Shown: one piece after another, positions 26,762-35,617 of the stretch | Layout: each line of letters opens with the position of its first letter | Position numbering within the stretch: the stretch's first letter is position 1 | Origin: Alphaproteobacteria bacterium | GTDB lineage: Bacteria > Pseudomonadota > Alphaproteobacteria > Paracaedibacterales > VGCI01 | Length of the DNA: 64,000 nt | Direction of reading: 5' to 3' | Assembly: GCA_019746225.1 (NCBI GenBank) | Contig: JAIESE010000012.1 | Coordinates: forward strand, 1 to 64,000 | Program-made: the position numbers and the translations under genes | The notes under the pieces: model-generated | The model's input: only the letters and a program-made list of their open reading frames with translations | Databases searched by the model: none | Told to the model about the DNA's origin: nothing

Positions 26762-28915
26762 ATGGAGAATTATAAATTCTCATGGAAATGTCGAAAGCTA
26801 TACGTTGATATCTTAGCCAGCTTTTTCTTTATTACTTTCGGTACAACACTGGCAACAACATGGTACACTTATCAGTCGAATTCTGAATCCATGATTCAAA
26901 TTTCAGAAGATCTTTTAACCCATGTAAGCAAGTTTTCCGTTGATAAGGTTATTTCATATCTGAATCAAGCACAACTGATCACCCATTTAGGGGCTGATAT
27001 CGTTAAAGAAAAATCCCCCATCAGCAATAAAAATCAACCTCTCATTGCCTTTATGGAAGGGATATTAAGGTCTTACCCGTACCTGTCCTCAATTTATATC
27101 GGAACGGAAGATGGAAAATTCTTGCAAGTTAAGAGTTTGGATGTCACCTCAAGTTATAGAACAGATCCTTCTCGCAAGCTCCCTGGTGGTAGTGTTTCTT
27201 CAATTCGATTTATATCTCGAGAAAACGATACTCTCCAAGAAACATGGGAATATCAAGACGCAGAAGGAAAAATTCTCGATCATGAAGTCATCCCAAAAGT
27301 GATGTATAATCACTTAATTCGAGATTGGTATGTGAGTGTGTCCCAGAGTCGAACGCCTCAATGGAGCGACGTATATGTTTTTAGCTCCACGAAGAAGCCT
27401 GGAATAACAACGGGTTATCCCCTAATTGATGCTCAAGGTGCATTTGTTGGGGTTATAGCGGTCGATATTGAAATGGGGGCAATTTCAGAATTCCTAAACG
27501 AAACCCGTATTTCAAAGGACTACTCGGCCTTCATTATGACGGAAAAGGAAGAAGTGATTGCGAGTACGGATAAGTCCCAAATGGTTAAGGTTGAGGGCGA
27601 AAAGGTTCGGGCCATCAACTTAAACGAATTGTCCGATAAGCGCTGGATATTAGGATATCAAAAATTTAGGAATGATAAGAAAGCGAACTTCACCATTGTT
27701 AATGATGGCATTGAATATATTTCCAGCTTTGCATTCTTCCCTAAGACATTTGAGAAAAAATGGTCCATTGGTCTTATCGTTCCTATCGATGAGTTTGTGG
27801 GCAGCATTAAGGACACCCAACGTAAGATTCTTTTGATTACTTTCTTAATCTTTTTGATATCCGTTGCATTGATTGGGTTCATCGCAAGGCGTATTGCTCG
27901 CCCCATTATTTCTCTTTCTGAGGAAGCCACACGCATTAAAAATTTCGAACTCGATAGTAATGAAGAGGTCAAAACAGATATCTATGAGCTACAGCTGCTC
28001 AACAATTCCATTACTTCAATGCGCATGAGCATGCGGGCATTCTCTAAGTTTATTCCGAAAGTCTTGGTTGCCAAACTTCTTCGAACAAATCAAACGGTTA
28101 AGATTGGGGGTAAACTCCGTCGCGTGACTCTATTGTTCTCAGACGTTGTGAACTTCACGAGTGTCTCTGAGAACTATGCTCCTGAGAAACTCGTTATTCA
28201 TTTGTCTGAATATTTTGAAGAAGTCACGAACATCATTATGAAAGCTAACGGGACGATCGATAAATATATTGGCGACGCGGTGATGGCATTTTGGGGCGCA
28301 CCGATTGTTGATAAAGACCAAGCCTTAAATGCGTGCCGTGCGGCTCTTGCGCTTCAGCATCGTTTAGGGAACCTCAATCGCCAATGGGCTGTTGAAGGAA
28401 AGCCCGTTTTAGAGACGCGCATTGGTATTCACACCGGCGATGTTATTGTAGGGAACATGGGCTCCTCTGATCGGATGAATTATACTGCCCTTGGGGATAC
28501 AGTGAACCTTGCCGCGCGCTTGGAGGGTACCAACAAGATGTATCACACAAGCATCATCATTAGTGAAGAAGTGCTCTCCGAGGTCCAAGATCACGTTTTG
28601 GTGCGCCCTGTCGACCTTGTCGCTGTAAAAGGAAAAACGAGAGGTGTTAAGATTTATGAATTGGTGGGTATCTTTCAAGATGACCCCGCCCTTCTGCCGT
28701 CGGAGGCGCAAGTTAATTATTGTAAACTCTTTTCAAAGGCCTTCCAGCTGTATCTTGAACGTCGCTGGGATGCGGCCATTAGCCTGCTCGAAGACATTAA
28801 GGGTCACTATGGAGAAGACTTTACAACAACTTTGTACTTGGAGCGCTGCAATACTTTTAAAGAAAACCCACCCCCAGAAGATTGGGATGGTGTCGTGCAT
28901 TTAACGGAGAAGTAA
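26762..28915 (+). CDS. Membrane sensor adenylate/guanylate cyclase (Cache-HAMP-class III cyclase)
   Basis: A 717-residue receptor cyclase. Its layout is a membrane helix (about 18-40), a periplasmic double-Cache-like sensor (about 45-350), a second helix (about 358-378), a HAMP linker (ARRIARPIISLSEE) and a class III cyclase domain (about 450-640). The metal-binding aspartates are Asp461 (FSDVVNFTS) and Asp505 (YIGDAVMAFWG), and the transition-state pair is Asn582/Arg586 (NLAARLE). All are present, so it should be active, most likely making cAMP in response to a small extracytoplasmic ligand. A C-terminal helical region of about 70 residues follows. It is monocistronic. A cAMP output in an intracellular bacterium could be internal signalling; no Crp-like gene is in the window. 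Confidence 0.9.
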   Translation: MENYKFSWKCRKLYVDILASFFFITFGTTLATTWYTYQSNSESMIQISEDLLTHVSKFSVDKVISYLNQAQLITHLGADIVKEKSPISNKNQPLIAFMEGILRSYPYLSSIYIGTEDGKFLQVKSLDVTSSYRTDPSRKLPGGSVSSIRFISRENDTLQETWEYQDAEGKILDHEVIPKVMYNHLIRDWYVSVSQSRTPQWSDVYVFSSTKKPGITTGYPLIDAQGAFVGVIAVDIEMGAISEFLNETRISKDYSAFIMTEKEEVIASTDKSQMVKVEGEKVRAINLNELSDKRWILGYQKFRNDKKANFTIVNDGIEYISSFAFFPKTFEKKWSIGLIVPIDEFVGSIKDTQRKILLITFLIFLISVALIGFIARRIARPIISLSEEATRIKNFELDSNEEVKTDIYELQLLNNSITSMRMSMRAFSKFIPKVLVAKLLRTNQTVKIGGKLRRVTLLFSDVVNFTSVSENYAPEKLVIHLSEYFEEVTNIIMKANGTIDKYIGDAVMAFWGAPIVDKDQALNACRAALALQHRLGNLNRQWAVEGKPVLETRIGIHTGDVIVGNMGSSDRMNYTALGDTVNLAARLEGTNKMYHTSIIISEEVLSEVQDHVLVRPVDLVAVKGKTRGVKIYELVGIFQDDPALLPSEAQVNYCKLFSKAFQLYLERRWDAAISLLEDIKGHYGEDFTTTLYLERCNTFKENPPPEDWDGVVHLTEK

Positions 28916-28940
28916 GGGGGGATACCCGATACAAGTCCCA

Positions 28941-29612
28941 TCACACAACCGCGTGATACTTCAAATGCTGACGAAGGATAGGATTTCCACCATGATTACG
29001 CCATAAGGTGCGGCAAAATTCATGGTCGATTTTTTCCATGAAATGACTCAATTTCTCATAGGTATCTTGGGAGGCCAAGATCGTGATTTGAGTCTGATTC
29101 CCTTGTTCGGAACACACTTCTGTTTCTGTTTTCATGTGGTTTCGAAAGACCTCAACGGCAGGGTGACAACGATCATCAACCGTCAAGATTAAGCCACTTG
29201 CTTTCTTCTCTTCGCAAGCGAGGAGGAGGGATTCAAGTACGTTGAGATAAAATTGTGTCATTAGGGTTTTTTGAAGATACTCGTCTCCAAAGACTTTGTC
29301 GTGAAGTTTTTGCTCATCAATCATTGGAAAATCGCCCACAAGCATTGGAATCAGGGAGTCGCATTGAAATTCTACTTCGTCTTCTGTGATTAAAATTACT
29401 TGTAATTCCAAAAGAGTTGAACAATGCAGGTCGTATCGGGCATTGTGCGCTTGAAAGGAAAAAAGGTTTTGGGAAGCCTCATGAAAATCTGAAAGAAATT
29501 TTGCGAAAAGGGGTTCTTGTGTCTTTGAAAACCAATCGTGTTTTTGAGAAAAGGCATCTAAATGAAAGGGGAGGAGAGTTTTTGGAACAAGGTGTAACAT
29601 CATTAACTCCAT
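28941..29612 (-). CDS. Conserved-looking protein of unknown function
   Basis: A 223-residue soluble protein without a signal peptide or membrane helix. Visible features are a His/Phe-rich N-terminus, an acidic middle and a C-terminal FCRTLWRNHGGNPILRQHL segment. I do not recognise a family. The coding pattern is normal for the neighbourhood and no other frame competes, so it is probably a real gene. It is convergent with the cyclase gene (26 bases between the stops). A 13-base inverted repeat lies 22-67 bases upstream of its start and may be its operator. Confidence 0.55.
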   Translation of the reverse strand: MELMMLHLVPKTLLPFHLDAFSQKHDWFSKTQEPLFAKFLSDFHEASQNLFSFQAHNARYDLHCSTLLELQVILITEDEVEFQCDSLIPMLVGDFPMIDEQKLHDKVFGDEYLQKTLMTQFYLNVLESLLLACEEKKASGLILTVDDRCHPAVEVFRNHMKTETEVCSEQGNQTQITILASQDTYEKLSHFMEKIDHEFCRTLWRNHGGNPILRQHLKYHAVV

Positions 29613-29633
29613 CGCTTTTAGAATTTATCACCT

Positions 29634-29679
29634 AAGATATCTAAATTTAAGATGTGTTTAAATGATATTTAGATATCTT
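29634..29679. promoter_or_regulatory. Perfect 13-base inverted repeat, possible operator
   Basis: AAGATATCTAAAT (29634-29646) is repeated inverted as ATTTAGATATCTT (29667-29679), with a 20-base AT-rich spacer. It lies between the start of the unknown minus-strand gene and the LysR gene. LysR proteins often bind interrupted palindromes near divergent promoters, so it may be the binding site of the regulator at 29936. No T-run follows, so a terminator is unlikely. Confidence 0.45.
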
Positions 29680-29935
29680 GTATCTAGATGCCATGAAGAT
29701 AAGAAAAATGTCAACGGTATTTTTTGTCACAATTCTAGTGTTTGCTCCTGGGGTTTAAAGTGTGCTATCCATTGCGCATTAGGGGGCAAATGCCAATTCT
29801 AACGATAACTCAGATACTACCCTAGATCGAGTAGGGTGGAACATTAAGAACCAATTCTGATACCGTTAAAGGCCTTCTTTTCCTGCATTTCAAGAACATA
29901 GACAATTGATCGCATTTGTATTTTGGGTTGAGATT

Positions 29936-30850
29936 ATGAGAATAAAAGCGCTAAAAACATTCATATACCTTGCAGAGACAGGTTGTGATTTTGATGGTCA
30001 CAAGGCCCTTGGGATCCCCCGGTCGAATATGTGGAATCATATCAATGAAATTGAAAGTGAGACAGGATTAAAGCTCATCCAAAGGCAACGCGGGAATTCC
30101 TTTTTGACAAAAGAGGGTGCGGCATTTGCGCCTATAGCACGTAAAATGTATAACACTTATGAAGAAGGTTTGCAGAATATCGTCAAGGAAGAGTCCCGCG
30201 AGATAGAGGGAAACATCATTATTTCGACGACAATGGCTGTTGCTACAGGATGGTTGATGTCGTGTATCAAAGATTTTCACACAAATTATCCAAACCTAAA
30301 ACTGAATGTGATTGCAGATGACTGTCTTCAAAGGAACGTAGAAGCTGGTGCAGATATTTTATTTAGGCCCATTGGCAACAACCCTGACTTGATAAAAAAG
30401 TGGCACCTTACCTATGAACATGGTCTGTTTGCCAGTGAAGAGTATTTGAAGAAGAAGGGGGTTCCAAAAGTGCCTGAAGATCTTAAGAATCATTGTATGA
30501 TGGGATATGGTACCCATGAATTTACTCATTTTGAGGAGATTAACTGGCATCTGAAGGGGAAAAGCTGGGGGTTACCAAAACTCGTACCTACTTTGACCAT
30601 AAATTCAACATCTTCCATGTTTTCAGCAGCGGAACAAGGTATTGGTATCTGCTCATTCCCCGTTGATTCAAATGTTTTTTACAAGGGAAATTTAATGAGA
30701 GTCCTGCCTCAAATTAAGGGGCCTATAATCAAAGCCTATTTTTGCACGAAGCAAAACGCAAGTGCGTCTATGCAAAAAAGCACCTATGTATTCCAACGTT
30801 TTTTTGAAAAATACTTAGAAAGTATCGGGGTGAAATTTAACGTGGATTAA
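29936..30850 (+). CDS. LysR-family transcriptional regulator
   Basis: About 304 residues when started at the ATG at 29936 (MRIKALKTFIYLAETG), the usual LysR N-terminus; a frame start at 29906 would add ten residues. A winged helix-turn-helix (about 1-60, with SRSNMWNHINEIESETGLKL-type recognition helix spacing) is followed by a periplasmic-binding-protein-like effector domain. Contrary to typical LysR proteins, the helix-turn-helix region has a two-to-three-residue variation around CDFDGHKALGI, so specificity may differ. It lies 58 bases upstream of an MFS transporter gene on the same strand, which is its likely target. Confidence 0.85.
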   Translation: MRIKALKTFIYLAETGCDFDGHKALGIPRSNMWNHINEIESETGLKLIQRQRGNSFLTKEGAAFAPIARKMYNTYEEGLQNIVKEESREIEGNIIISTTMAVATGWLMSCIKDFHTNYPNLKLNVIADDCLQRNVEAGADILFRPIGNNPDLIKKWHLTYEHGLFASEEYLKKKGVPKVPEDLKNHCMMGYGTHEFTHFEEINWHLKGKSWGLPKLVPTLTINSTSSMFSAAEQGIGICSFPVDSNVFYKGNLMRVLPQIKGPIIKAYFCTKQNASASMQKSTYVFQRFFEKYLESIGVKFNVD

Positions 30851-30908
30851 CTTATTAGGATAGAGTTTGTTTTTCAATTACTAAAAAAAAACATCGAGGA
30901 GACACCCA

Positions 30909-32210
30909 TTGACTAAAATAAGAACGATACTGACCGCGACAATTGGAAACGCCATTGAGTACTACGACATCACCCTTTATGGGTTTTTTGCGGTGTTCTT
31001 ATCTCCCTTATTTTTTCCGTCAGAAGACCTTGCAAACTCCCAATTTGCAAGTCTTGCCGCATTTGCCATCAGCTTTCTCGCAAGACCTTTTGGGGGGTTA
31101 ATATTTGGTCATATTGGGGATCGTTGGGGGCGTAAGAGGGCGCTTGTTCTTGCTGTGCTTCTTGTGACCATTCCAACGACGATTATGGGACTTCTCCCTA
31201 CGTATGCAACAATTGGGATTTTTGCTCCCATCATTCTCGTTTTGTGTCGCATAATGCAAGGGATTTGCACCGGTGGGGAGTATACGGGAGCTGCGATTTT
31301 TCTATCAGAGCACCATCGCAATCAAAAGAGGGAAGGGTTTATTTGTAGTCTTCTCCCCGCTTCCAGTCTTATCGGAGCGCTCTTGGGTACAACCCTTGGG
31401 GGACTTTGCACCTTGCCGTTCATGCCCACATGGGCGTGGCGTGTGCCCTTTTTGTTGGGGGCTGTTTTTGGTCTTATCGGGTATTTCTTGCGAAGTTCTC
31501 TCGTTGAAACACCGGAGTTTCTGGCAAACCAAACGAAGGAGAAGCAGGCTATGCTTCCCTTACTGCAGGTATTTAGTCAAGACAAACGCAGCTTTTTGTC
31601 CGCCTTTTGGCTTTCGGCCTTTCATCTTGTCCTATTTTACACGCCTGTTGTCTATATTGTTCAATTCATGTTGCCCAAAGACACGCTCGTTTCTTCAGGA
31701 ATGTTCTTAAATACGGGGTTTCTCGTTTTGCTGATTGCTCTTTTCCCCCTCATGGGCATTGCAGCAGATGTCTATGGAAGAAAACGTGTCATGATGACAG
31801 CAGCACTGGCCATATTTGCCTTAGCCATACCATTGTTCTTATTTCTTAATTATGAGAACTCTTTATTAAATGTGTTTGTAGTCTTGTTAGCCTTTTGCGT
31901 TGTCTCTGGTGCTTCAGTTGGCCCGGCTGTATCCTTTATTCCAACCTTGTTCCCCACACAAAACAGATATAGCGCTATGGCCTTGGCAACAGGTTTAGGA
32001 GACGCCTTAGGAGGCGCTACTCCCTTGATTTGCCATGGTTTTGTAAGTGCCTTTGGGACTCCTATTGCCCCTGCTTTTTATGTGATGATTTGCAGTGTTT
32101 TTGGCATCATAGCAATAAAGTACTCAAGGCCTATCGGGTCGAATCTTTCAACACAAGAGGAAGACATTTCAGCTTTGGAGAAGAAAACAAAAAGAGGTGT
32201 TGGATACTGA
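30909..32210 (+). CDS. MFS transporter, metabolite:H+ symporter (ProP-like) type
   Basis: A 433-residue, 12-helix major facilitator. The start is a TTG at 30909 with GAGGAGA about six bases upstream. IGNAIEYYDITLYGFFA in helix 1, the helix 2-3 loop GHIGDRWGRKRAL (the family G-x-x-x-D-R-x-G-R-R/K motif) and a second copy ADVYGRKRVM are characteristic of the MHS/ProP group that imports osmolytes, dicarboxylates or amino acids with protons. ProP-like carriers are strongly multiplied in rickettsial and holosporalean genomes. The gene follows the LysR gene and is probably regulated by it. Confidence 0.88.
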   Translation: MTKIRTILTATIGNAIEYYDITLYGFFAVFLSPLFFPSEDLANSQFASLAAFAISFLARPFGGLIFGHIGDRWGRKRALVLAVLLVTIPTTIMGLLPTYATIGIFAPIILVLCRIMQGICTGGEYTGAAIFLSEHHRNQKREGFICSLLPASSLIGALLGTTLGGLCTLPFMPTWAWRVPFLLGAVFGLIGYFLRSSLVETPEFLANQTKEKQAMLPLLQVFSQDKRSFLSAFWLSAFHLVLFYTPVVYIVQFMLPKDTLVSSGMFLNTGFLVLLIALFPLMGIAADVYGRKRVMMTAALAIFALAIPLFLFLNYENSLLNVFVVLLAFCVVSGASVGPAVSFIPTLFPTQNRYSAMALATGLGDALGGATPLICHGFVSAFGTPIAPAFYVMICSVFGIIAIKYSRPIGSNLSTQEEDISALEKKTKRGVGY

Positions 32211-32218
32211 TAACTTAT

Positions 32219-33076
32219 CTAGTTCCCAACTTCTTGCTCTTTAGCTGCTCTTCGATAAGACACAATACTAAAGGGAAAGGTGCTGACATATCCTATAGCA
32301 ACGACCGTCAATGTCATCCAGGGTTTACTGAAGAGGGCAGCTGTGGATAAGGCGCTGATGACCATGACAGGTAGCACGTACTTGTGGGGAATGTGAACCT
32401 TTTTCAAGGAATATGTGGGAATCGCACTCACCATTAATAAAGCCACGGCAAAAAGGATGAGTCCACAGAAGTATGGGCTGTAAATGAATGAATAAGACCA
32501 TTCAAAAGAAAAGACAATGGGACTGATCGCAAGGGCAGCGGCCGCTGGAGCCGGTGTTCCCGTGAAATAGGCAACCGCCCATGTTGGTGTTGTTCCCTCA
32601 ATGCTTCGTGTGTTGAAACGTGCTAAGCGCAAAGCCATACAAACGCTGAAGAGCAATACGAGTGCCCACCCAAATCCGCCCCACTGGTGAAGGGTGAAAA
32701 AATACATGACCAGGGCAGGGGTGACGCCAAAACTAATAAAGTCTGAAAGAGAGTCAAGTTCAGCCCCAAAGCGGCTTGTACTCCCAAAAAACCGTGCCAA
32801 GCGGCCATCAACGGCATCAAGGATGCCAGCAATGAGTATAGCGGTCACGCACCATTCCCACCGTTCTTGCAAAGCAAAGCGAACAGCACTTAAGCCTGTA
32901 CAAAGGGCAAGAACCGTTGCGATATTGGGGAGCATGGAAGCGAGTGTATATCCTTGCAAGGGGCGTTTTCGGAGACGGCCTGGCAACCGCGTTCGAAGGG
33001 TGCGCTTACTTGGTGTTGCCTCACTCTTGTTTTCTTGAAGTGCAGTCGTTTTTCGTTTCCAAGTCATTAGTGGCAC
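32219..33076 (-). CDS. pssA: CDP-diacylglycerol-serine O-phosphatidyltransferase
   Basis: A 285-residue membrane enzyme that transfers phosphatidyl groups from CDP-diacylglycerol to serine. The CDP-alcohol phosphotransferase signature D-x2-D-G-x2-A-R-x8-G-x3-D-x3-D is intact in GILDAVDGRLARFFGSTSRF followed by GAELDSLSDF. About seven hydrophobic helices follow a basic N-terminal tail. It overlaps psd by ten bases, so the two steps of phosphatidylethanolamine synthesis are translationally coupled. It ends nine bases from the convergent MFS gene. Confidence 0.93.
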   Translation of the reverse strand: MPLMTWKRKTTALQENKSEATPSKRTLRTRLPGRLRKRPLQGYTLASMLPNIATVLALCTGLSAVRFALQERWEWCVTAILIAGILDAVDGRLARFFGSTSRFGAELDSLSDFISFGVTPALVMYFFTLHQWGGFGWALVLLFSVCMALRLARFNTRSIEGTTPTWAVAYFTGTPAPAAAALAISPIVFSFEWSYSFIYSPYFCGLILFAVALLMVSAIPTYSLKKVHIPHKYVLPVMVISALSTAALFSKPWMTLTVVAIGYVSTFPFSIVSYRRAAKEQEVGN

Positions 33077-33792
33077 GTTCCTTCTCGCAACACCTTCTTT
33101 GGCATGGCTTTCGCATTTAAATCAGCAATTACTGATTCGCCTGCAATCATGCGTTGCCCTTCGATAATAAGAGGGTTGATTCCTTCGGGCAAGTAAATAT
33201 CCATGCGACTCCCAAAACGAATGAGACCATACACAGCTCCGGTTTCAACGGTATCGCCTTGTTTAACATTGCAAACGATTCGTCTGGCAATCAGTCCTGC
33301 GATTTGGACAAAGGCAACTTTGGTATGATTGGTCGTTTCAATGACGAGAGATTGTCGTTCATTATGATCGCTCGCTTTATGGGATGCTGCATTCAAGAAG
33401 TGTCCAGGGCTATAAACGGACTTTACAATTTTACCTCCAATTGCTATCCGATTTACGTGCACATCAAAGACATTCAAGAAAATACTAATCCGAAGATGAG
33501 GCGCTTTGCCCATGTCAAGTTCGGCAGGAGGCGGCATGGTTGTAATGGCGCAAACGATACCGTCTGCAGGGCTGACGATGAGTCCTCCTTGAGTTGGTGT
33601 AATTCTCTTGGGGTTTCGGAAAAAATAAGCACACCATCCTGTTAAGATTAGCCCAATCCATCCGAGGGGTTCTGCCACATAAAATAGGACAACAGAAAGG
33701 ACTGCAAATATAACGATAAAGCGCCACCCTTCAGGGTGAATGCGTATGGGAAGGAACAGAGACATGGTTAAAGTTGACTCCCTTGAACTCAA
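33067..33792 (-). CDS. psd: Phosphatidylserine decarboxylase proenzyme (short type)
   Basis: A 241-residue short-form decarboxylase that converts phosphatidylserine to phosphatidylethanolamine. Two N-terminal hydrophobic segments are followed by the catalytic domain: SPADGIVCAI, the His region VFDVHVNRIA, and the self-cleavage site RFGSRMDIYLP near the C-terminus, where Gly-Ser cleavage makes the pyruvoyl cofactor. All expected motifs are present. It is the first gene of the psd-pssA operon. Confidence 0.93.
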   Translation of the reverse strand: MSSRESTLTMSLFLPIRIHPEGWRFIVIFAVLSVVLFYVAEPLGWIGLILTGWCAYFFRNPKRITPTQGGLIVSPADGIVCAITTMPPPAELDMGKAPHLRISIFLNVFDVHVNRIAIGGKIVKSVYSPGHFLNAASHKASDHNERQSLVIETTNHTKVAFVQIAGLIARRIVCNVKQGDTVETGAVYGLIRFGSRMDIYLPEGINPLIIEGQRMIAGESVIADLNAKAMPKKVLREGTCH

Positions 33793-33871
33793 TTGCTTCC
33801 CACACTGCCCTGAACTTTAGAAAATTTCAAGGGGGGAATCTTAAGAGGAGAGTCTAAAGGATGAGTATCTT

Positions 33872-33908
33872 AAAAAAAGAGGGGGTGTTTGCACACCCCC
33901 TCTTTTTG
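33872..33908. terminator. Intrinsic terminator
   Basis: AAAAAGAGGGGGTGT and ACACCCCCTCTTTTT form a perfect long stem with a very small loop (TTGC region), flanked by A and T runs. It lies downstream of the MarR gene on the minus strand and upstream of psd, so it ends MarR transcription. Confidence 0.88.
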
Positions 33909-33925
33909 TTTTATAAGGGTTTTAA

Positions 33926-34384
33926 TTATCGGCGCAAATCGCGCGTGAGCAAGCTTGTCCAGAAGCCTTCTAGGCTGGTCAGCATCTGATCTAATTCTTC
34001 TGCTTTTGCAGCATCAACACCTTCTTGAGCAAGGGCTTTTGCGTGCATGGTGAACAATTCATCCAACCGGTCATGTAACTTGATACCCTTTTCTGATAGC
34101 TTAACATGGCTGGAGCGGCGGTCATGAGCACTTGGTTCTTGGATCAAATAGCTGTTTTGAACCATTTTACGCAAGTTATAAGAAACATTGGATCCAAGAT
34201 AGTAACCACGGTTGGTCAACTCGCCGACCGTTACTTGTCCCCGTCCAACGTTATACAAAACAAGGCACTGCACGTTGTTAATGTCTCGAATCTTCATGCG
34301 ATCTAATTCAACCTTCACAACTTCAAGGAAGAGCCGGTGAAGGCGTTCGATCATCACAACGGACTTAAAATAATTTTCTTTCAT
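33926..34384 (-). CDS. MarR-family transcriptional regulator (LdtR-like)
   Basis: A 152-residue winged helix-turn-helix protein. The recognition helix lies in NRGYYLGSNVSYNLRKMV and the wing in PSAHDRRSSHVKLSEKG, with dimerisation helices at both ends. The GYYLGSNVSYN sequence is typical of the alphaproteobacterial LdtR/MucR-like MarR group that controls L,D-transpeptidase and stress genes. A GGGG-containing ribosome site precedes the ATG. The regulon cannot be predicted from this window. Confidence 0.85.
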   Translation of the reverse strand: MKENYFKSVVMIERLHRLFLEVVKVELDRMKIRDINNVQCLVLYNVGRGQVTVGELTNRGYYLGSNVSYNLRKMVQNSYLIQEPSAHDRRSSHVKLSEKGIKLHDRLDELFTMHAKALAQEGVDAAKAEELDQMLTSLEGFWTSLLTRDLRR

Positions 34385-35050
34385 GGTTTACACCCCTTAT
34401 AAAACTTTCTGTTTCTATTTAAATTTATCGCTAATTGGTTAAAATTCTTTTAAGCTTTTAAAAAAAAATGAAAAGATATCTATTTTTTTTCTTGAGAACG
34501 CTTGTCGCCCCGTGAAATTTTCCTCCTTGAGGTACCTCATAGGACCAATTCTTAAGCGAATTTTCCCTGCAATCCTTGCAGACACCCCCCCCCTCGCAAT
34601 CTCCAAGTGTTATTTTCTTAAGAAGCGCAACGGTACTTTCAAGAAAATTCGTTCATCATGATCATTAGATCTTGTAATCCCTCAGAAGCGAAAGCGTTCC
34701 TGGGTGATGTGCACTTTTGTTTTTTTATGGTTGCAGCATCAAAAAAGCGGTCTAAAAATCTCAATTGTGGTATTATAAATCCCGAGACAGCTTTTTGATT
34801 CACTCTAGGTAAGAGTATATTTATACTATTCCTTATTGTTTTTCAATACCATAGATACAAAAAAAACAAATAAACATGTATTTTGGCCAAAATTTAAGGA
34901 AATCCTGGGGTTTTTTATTAACATTTCCATTACAATCGAGGATGGGGCGTTTATACGGCAGAAGACGTGGAAAAATTGACAAGGGTTGAAAAACTCTAGA
35001 AAATAACGGATGATACCTTACAAATTTTTTAAACGAAAAGCTCTAACTTA
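34385..35050. other. Gene-free AT-rich intergenic region
   Basis: This 666-base stretch separates the divergent MarR and YbjN genes. I see no open frame of note, no tRNA and no recognisable small RNA. It contains homopolymer A and T runs and one plausible plus-strand promoter near its end. It may hold an unrecognised small RNA or long 5' leaders. Confidence 0.5.
34976..35004 (+). promoter_or_regulatory. Candidate promoter of the ybjN-proC cluster
   Basis: TTGACA is followed after 17 bases by GAAAAT, a 4/6 match to the -10 consensus. It lies about 45 bases upstream of the YbjN-domain start. Confidence 0.35.
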
Positions 35051-35545
35051 ATGATTGTTGCAAAAAAACTGGGAAACTTTGATCCTTTGCGCGTAGCTTC
35101 AGAGATTGCTGATGAATCTTCGTGGAATTGGGAAAGATTGCGCCCAGATGAATTGGTCATCGATATACCAGGCCATTGGGGAGAATATCGGTTTCACTTA
35201 TGTTGGCAGCCAGAGTCCAGTCTCTTTTACTTGGCGTGTTTTCTAGATTTAAAAATTCCCGAGTCTTTGCCAAGCGGAATCTATGAACTATTAACACTAA
35301 TCAATCGCAGGTTGTGGATGGGCCATTTTGATTTGGTTGAGGATCAATGGATTGTGTTTCGTTATGCTCTTCCTTTGCAAAGCCATAAATCTAAAGAGGT
35401 GATTCCTCAAATTGAGGAGCTCATGGATACCATCATTGGGGAATGTGAAACATTCTATCCAGTTTTCGGAACCCTATTGACCCATGATATATTGCCCCAA
35501 GATGCGTTGCAGATGGGGTTAATTGATACGGTTGGTGAGGCATAA
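35051..35545 (+). CDS. YbjN-domain protein
   Basis: A 164-residue soluble protein of the YbjN family, with the WGEYRFHLCWQPESSLFYLAC strand region split around the conserved Trp-Gln-Pro and an RRLWMGHFDLVEDQWIVFRY segment. The family resembles type III secretion chaperones in fold and its biochemical role is unknown. In many alphaproteobacteria it lies directly upstream of proC, as here (72 bases). Confidence 0.85.
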   Translation: MIVAKKLGNFDPLRVASEIADESSWNWERLRPDELVIDIPGHWGEYRFHLCWQPESSLFYLACFLDLKIPESLPSGIYELLTLINRRLWMGHFDLVEDQWIVFRYALPLQSHKSKEVIPQIEELMDTIIGECETFYPVFGTLLTHDILPQDALQMGLIDTVGEA

Positions 35546-35617
35546 AAAACGACGCCGATTATTGGCATCACCATTGTCATTCCATGCTACACTAAACCTT
35601 GAGATAAGGGAGGTCAT

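Noticed and set aside
34385..35050. 6S RNA, tmRNA or signal-recognition RNA
   Set aside because: No conserved core sequence or long closing stem could be found by reading the region.
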